Source: [Leptolyngbya] sp. JSC-1
GTDB taxonomy: Bacteria; Cyanobacteriota; Cyanobacteriia; Elainellales; Elainellaceae
NCBI GenBank assembly: GCA_000733415.1
Contig: KL662192.1
Coordinates: 310,240-374,239, forward strand
Length of the DNA stretch: 64,000 nucleotides
Direction of reading: 5' to 3'
Shown here: in pieces, positions 60,182 to 64,000 of the stretch
How the letters are laid out: each line of letters opens with the position of its first letter
Numbering within the stretch: the stretch's first letter is position 1
Translations under genes and position numbers: made by a program
Notes under the pieces: generated by a model
The model's database searches: none
What the model saw: the letters and a program-made list of their open reading frames with translations, nothing else
What the model was told of the DNA's origin: nothing

Positions 60182-61499
60182 TGGCAGTGAGAATTGCAGC
60201 AACAATTCCTGTTGCAAGACTTAACTTAAAAGCATTGGTTGCGAAAAAAGGCGTTTTAGGATCTGGAGGTTGTTGAGCAACAATTACCGCAGATGCAATT
60301 TGACTAGTAGCTAAACCGATACCGGCGATTGCTACTGTTCCGTTAAATCGACGATCTCGATTTGCTTGATAGAGATCAATGCGCCCACGGGTAGCGTCAA
60401 TTAAATTTTGCAGTAGAGTTAAGCCGCGCTCGAATCTTTCGTGATCGGCTTTAATTTCACAACGATATTGTGGTGCAATGAACTCTAAAAAGTCAGATGT
60501 CAATGAGAGATCAGTATTAGCATGATCATTCGTAATTTTGTCTTGACGTTTTTTGTAATTGGATTGGTTAATATCAATCGTTCTACCTTGATAATATAAA
60601 TCAGTGAGATTGGGGGCATAGCTGGCTAGGATTACCAAAGCCTCTGCCAGGTTGTCTTGTAATGTGTTCAGATTTGGAATGTGATGCTGTTGACTAGTTT
60701 GGTGAGAAGTGATTTGAGCAAGTTTGCGAATTTTACCAAAGCCCTGGATAAGAACCTCGCGACGTTGCTGTGCTTGGTTGTATGTCCAAATTATTTTGTG
60801 ACGGTATTGGAATAGTCGCATGAGATCAAAGTAAACTTCTCCCACTTGTTGTTGGATAGTTTTAAGGTTCATGCTTGTTGGGAACAAGCAAATGAGAATA
60901 TGATGATCAGCATTAGATAAATCAGTGGGTGATCTCCACAATTCAAATACAGTTGCTCCCAACAGTTTTCCAGTACCTCGAAGGTCTTTTGACCAGTCTG
61001 GATTTGAAATCAGTTTTAGATCAAGATAACATTTCTCAGCAGTAGTTTCGGGAGCGTCTTGGGCATCGGCTAATTGTCCCCACACAAACCAAGTTTGTCC
61101 CAGTGTAACCTGCTGAGGCTTTAAGTGTTCCTCGATTTGATTTTTAATAGATTCTAGTGTGTTAATTGGCCTGGGTGAGTGTGACTCACTGACATGCCCA
61201 GAGCAATCGACTTGCAAAGCATAAGTGTCACCAAACTGCACAGGATAGTAGTAACCATCAAGTTGGGAATCTAGTTTTTTGAAACGAGTTGAACCCAAAA
61301 GATCAACGAAGGGAGAATAAGAATTTTCCCGTTGGATCAACACAGATTCGTGAATTTTGAAGTCTTCAGGGGTGTAGATTTTCTCCCAAAAACGCTGACG
61401 ATTTCCCTTAATCGTCTCTTCGTCATCTCCCAACCCAGAGCGAAGGTCATACAAGAAAAGGTCGATTGTAGGGTAAATTAGCTGGGCGGAAGAGTTCAT
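60141..61499 (-). CDS. CHAT-operon membrane protein of unknown function
   Basis: A 452-residue protein, not recognised. About 370 residues are cytoplasmic, mixed alpha/beta then helical, followed by two C-terminal helices (FNGTVAIAGIGLATSQIASAVIVA; LSLATGIVAAILTAIILYLF). The start overlaps the preceding small gene by four bases (ATGA). As the last gene in an operon headed by a CHAT protease, it could be the protease target or a membrane-acting effector. That is inference from context; no pore-forming family signature was seen. Confidence 0.65.
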   Translation of the reverse strand: MNSSAQLIYPTIDLFLYDLRSGLGDDEETIKGNRQRFWEKIYTPEDFKIHESVLIQRENSYSPFVDLLGSTRFKKLDSQLDGYYYPVQFGDTYALQVDCSGHVSESHSPRPINTLESIKNQIEEHLKPQQVTLGQTWFVWGQLADAQDAPETTAEKCYLDLKLISNPDWSKDLRGTGKLLGATVFELWRSPTDLSNADHHILICLFPTSMNLKTIQQQVGEVYFDLMRLFQYRHKIIWTYNQAQQRREVLIQGFGKIRKLAQITSHQTSQQHHIPNLNTLQDNLAEALVILASYAPNLTDLYYQGRTIDINQSNYKKRQDKITNDHANTDLSLTSDFLEFIAPQYRCEIKADHERFERGLTLLQNLIDATRGRIDLYQANRDRRFNGTVAIAGIGLATSQIASAVIVAQQPPDPKTPFFATNAFKLSLATGIVAAILTAIILYLFSRFSRQQ

Positions 61500-61879
61500 G
61501 GGCGTGCTTGCTGTAAAAAGTTAAGGAGTCGCTTTACAAGTGGGGATTGTTTGGCAACGGTAGATGAATCAGATGCACTTAGGATTGTCACTACATCATT
61601 TTGAACTTCGCCTGTGTGAGTCTCTGTTTTTTCATCGGGTGAATTTGGGAAGGGACCCTTGCTACGTTCACTGCCATAATTCTGAAATATTTCACGGGCA
61701 TCTTGATATAGGTCATTTAATAGTGGATAAGCATTAGCAATTGCATCTAACTGGTCAACATTGGGAGAAGCTGCCATTATATTCAATTGAGTTTGGAGTT
61801 CTGATGGAAGCGGCTCATTGAGCTGGGCTAAGGCAGCGAGAAAAGCATCTAGAGTAACAGAATCCATTGGGGTATTCAT
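61496..61879 (-). CDS. Small CHAT-operon protein
   Basis: A 127-residue soluble protein: a helical first half (LDAFLAALAQLNEPLPSELQ, LDAIANAYPLLNDLYQDARE), a polar disordered middle (KGPFPNSPDEKTETHTGE) and a short helix at the end. It is coupled by four-base overlaps to both neighbours, so it is made in step with the CHAT protease and the membrane protein. It may be an adaptor or a cleavable regulator. Family unknown. Confidence 0.6.
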   Translation of the reverse strand: MNTPMDSVTLDAFLAALAQLNEPLPSELQTQLNIMAASPNVDQLDAIANAYPLLNDLYQDAREIFQNYGSERSKGPFPNSPDEKTETHTGEVQNDVVTILSASDSSTVAKQSPLVKRLLNFLQQARP

Positions 61880-64000
61880 GGCTGAGGTGGAAGAGTAGTA
61901 ATGGTGAATGCGGCCCAGTGGTATGGGTGAGCAAAGGGTTTGTCTTTGTCTGAATACATCTTACGTAGTCTACGAATTTCTGTATTGAGAAAAGCTCGAT
62001 CGCTCCGGTTTTCGGGTGGTTGACGCTCGTACCAATCCTCCAAAAACTTTATTAGATCATCACGATATGCTTCTCGCAACCAATCTTGAGCTTGTTTAAG
62101 AGCAGTAGGAGCGGCAATTCCAGCCTTTAATGAAGAATAGAATTGAACCATTAGCAGAGAACTGGAAAGTGATTGAACAGTCCATAACGTACTGACCACT
62201 TGGGAAGCTCCAGACCGTAAAAAGCCACTGACTAATCCCACGTATTCTGCTGTGATGGTTTGATTTCCTGTGAGTGCAGTTTCACAAGAAGAAAGACAGA
62301 CAAGTTTATAGCCGCTAGCAAGAGGGGGGGCACCACAAATATCAGTAACAGTGAGGCAATCTTCACCAGTCAGATAGAGGGCGGATTGAGTTGGTACAGA
62401 GGCATTGTAAGCACTATGTCCGGTGAAGTGAAAACCATCGTAGAAAGATTGGAGGTGTTTATAAAGAACGCTATGGGTTGCCTCAGTAGAAGAAATTGTT
62501 GTGTTCGAGAACAATTGACGAATCATTAGTGATTCGAGAGAAGCATGTTCTAGACGCTCAAATTTTTTCGGATTAGTAGAATTTTCAGTGCTGTTGGGTG
62601 CCTCGGTAATCAGCAGGTTTTGGATGGGAGTACAGGAGCATTGTTGCAAATTAATGCCAACCTGAAGGCTTGGTAAGTAAGTGATAGTGAATGCTTTAGG
62701 GAAGAGAGCATGGAGAGGAAAGCGATGTAAATCCCGGTGAGGAATCAGAATGAGTTGAGTAATGCCCGGAAGGTGTTCCAGGATGGCGGATAAATTAAGG
62801 TGGTGCTTTAAATCTTCCAGACGCTTTAGCATCTTGGTGCGCCAGGAGTGAGATTCTCGAGCGTGTTTACTAGAGGAATTAATGTAATCAGCATAATCAA
62901 GATTCCAAGTTTTAATCCAATTTTCCAAATCAATTACTTGTTTCAGGGAGGTAGGTTGATCAGTGACTTGGGCTGGATCTGGAGCAGGGATTAAGATAGG
63001 GTCGGAACTTTGGGGTAATAGAAGGAAAGTGGTAAGAGCAGCAGGGCTGAGGTGCCAAGAGAGGATGGCTGTGGTTGGGCGATTTGCCAGAAGTTGACGG
63101 AATTGATAATGAAGAGATTGCTCTGACGAGAAATCTTGGTTGTTTGGGGGCAAATCTTCATTGCTCAGTAACCACGTCAGGAATGCCTGCTTTTCAATCT
63201 CGGCGGATTGAAGAGCTTCAATGAATTTCCCCTCTTGCGCTAAGAAAGTGACTGTTAACTGGCGAAAACCACTAAATCTCAGACGAAGTTGCTTGCGTTG
63301 GTTAGGACTAGGGGTTTCTTTGAGAAGACGATCAAGTAGTTCTGAAGCCTTTTGCAGAAGTCCTTTAGCTTCTGCGGTGTTTCTCAAACCAATATGAACC
63401 TGAAGCATATCGTGAATCAGTTCCAAGTAGAATTCACAAAAAGGTTCTAGAGCAGGAGCAGCCGTTTCGTAGCTTCTCAGTGCCTGTCTGTAGTAATAGG
63501 AAGCAACAGCATTGTCACGTCCTTGTATGTAATAGGCACGACCAGTGTAACGATGTAACTGACCCCAACCTTCTGGATCTTGAGTTTGTTGAACATACTT
63601 CAAGCCTTCAATACAGTTAATAACTGCTGCTCGATAGTCGCCCCGATGATCAAGAACTGGATTTTGCAAGGCAACAGGAAAGGACAAAGCAACTGGAGCT
63701 TCACACTTCTTAGATGCTGCTGCTGCCCATCCTCGATTGATCCAAGCTTGCCAATATTTTGGTTCACTTACTAAAGTATGCTCGTAGCAATGAACTGCTT
63801 CTTCAAAACGTCCTGAATTATATAGGGCAATACCCAGCCCATACCAGATCAAGTATTGATCCGTTGCTGAGATTACTTTACGGAAACAAAAGATTGCTTC
63901 CTCCCATTTGCCTAAAGCAAGCAAAGCATTACCTTTATTTAGGTAGACTGAGTAGCAATGGTCACTGTAGACTGAGTAAAAGTCAGACGGGTTATAAGCT
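61876..64000 (-). CDS. TPR-CHAT caspase-like protease (5' end beyond window)
   Basis: The frame stays open to the window edge, so the N-terminus is missing; the internal TTG at 63924 is not the start. The visible part begins with TPR helices (NKGNALLALGKWEEAIFCF, NSGRFEEAVHCYEHTL) and a longer TPR-like array. It ends in a CHAT protease domain with the catalytic His in FHFTGHSAYN (about 62418-62440) and Cys in KLVCLSSCETALTGN (about 62275-62310), then the GFLRSGASQVVSTLW motif. CHAT proteases are caspase-fold enzymes activated by partner or ligand sensing through their repeats, sometimes in antiphage systems. It heads a coupled three-gene operon. Confidence 0.85.
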   Translation of the reverse strand, partial: AYNPSDFYSVYSDHCYSVYLNKGNALLALGKWEEAIFCFRKVISATDQYLIWYGLGIALYNSGRFEEAVHCYEHTLVSEPKYWQAWINRGWAAAASKKCEAPVALSFPVALQNPVLDHRGDYRAAVINCIEGLKYVQQTQDPEGWGQLHRYTGRAYYIQGRDNAVASYYYRQALRSYETAAPALEPFCEFYLELIHDMLQVHIGLRNTAEAKGLLQKASELLDRLLKETPSPNQRKQLRLRFSGFRQLTVTFLAQEGKFIEALQSAEIEKQAFLTWLLSNEDLPPNNQDFSSEQSLHYQFRQLLANRPTTAILSWHLSPAALTTFLLLPQSSDPILIPAPDPAQVTDQPTSLKQVIDLENWIKTWNLDYADYINSSSKHARESHSWRTKMLKRLEDLKHHLNLSAILEHLPGITQLILIPHRDLHRFPLHALFPKAFTITYLPSLQVGINLQQCSCTPIQNLLITEAPNSTENSTNPKKFERLEHASLESLMIRQLFSNTTISSTEATHSVLYKHLQSFYDGFHFTGHSAYNASVPTQSALYLTGEDCLTVTDICGAPPLASGYKLVCLSSCETALTGNQTITAEYVGLVSGFLRSGASQVVSTLWTVQSLSSSLLMVQFYSSLKAGIAAPTALKQAQDWLREAYRDDLIKFLEDWYERQPPENRSDRAFLNTEIRRLRKMYSDKDKPFAHPYHWAAFTITTLPPQP

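Noticed and set aside
60141..61499. Gasdermin-like pore protein next to the CHAT protease
   Set aside because: Too long and the two C-terminal helices are ordinary membrane spans; no gasdermin signature seen.

Overview
The window is cyanobacterial DNA, most likely a large conjugative plasmid. GCGATCGC (HIP1) octamers are scattered through nearly all genes, and several families are typical of filamentous cyanobacteria (TPR-CHAT proteins, Rpn/DUF4351 proteins). A conjugation-type type IV secretion system, an iteron array beside a candidate initiator gene, and a set of replisome genes that a chromosome would already carry all argue for a self-reliant extrachromosomal replicon. I saw no rRNA, tRNA or CRISPR array.

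Layout. 1-1.4 kb: the 5' part of a 3'-5' exonuclease gene running off the edge, plus small unknown genes. 1.4-5.1 kb: a secreted M23 peptidase/lysozyme-like protein and two envelope proteins. 5.2-9.8 kb (minus): a possible metal-linked run (response regulator, histidine kinase, RTX protein, lipoprotein, PiuC-type dioxygenase, PepSY-type membrane protein). 10-13.2 kb: an acidic-tailed protein and the coupling protein VirD4. 13.2-20.8 kb (minus): dnaX, holA, an MrfA-like helicase split by a frameshift, a short RecA and small genes. 20.9-22.2 kb: a GNAT-like protein and an unknown protein. 22.3-25.8 kb (minus): a von Willebrand A protein and a dynamin-like GTPase. 26.3-29.5 kb (minus): a sliding clamp and a Dda-like helicase. 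29.7-38.3 kb: RHH regulator, leader-peptide-like ORF, candidate Rep protein, about ten iterons, AEP primase-DnaB fusion, family A DNA polymerase. 38.3-40.1 kb: Rpn-type proteins and an unknown. 40.3-43.6 kb: a 1100-residue two-barrel RNA polymerase resembling eukaryotic RNAi RdRPs and phage YonO. 43.6-48.7 kb: IS1-type remnant, molybdate transporter with regulator, TSUP permease. 49.1-60.2 kb: the main T4SS operon. 60.1-64 kb (minus): a TPR-CHAT protease operon cut by the window end.

How they work together. Initiator plus iterons would open the origin. The primase-helicase, PolA, clamp, DnaX/HolA loader parts, Dda-like helicase and RecA would make or support a plasmid-dedicated fork. The T4SS (VirB1-like, pilin-like, VirB3-VirB4, VirB5/6/8/9/10-like, VirD4) would move the element; no relaxase or VirB11 was recognised here. 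The RdRP-like polymerase is the most striking gene: key motifs of both barrels are intact and no RNAi partner is adjacent. The vWA-dynamin pair and the CHAT operon are the best candidates for undescribed defence or conflict modules.
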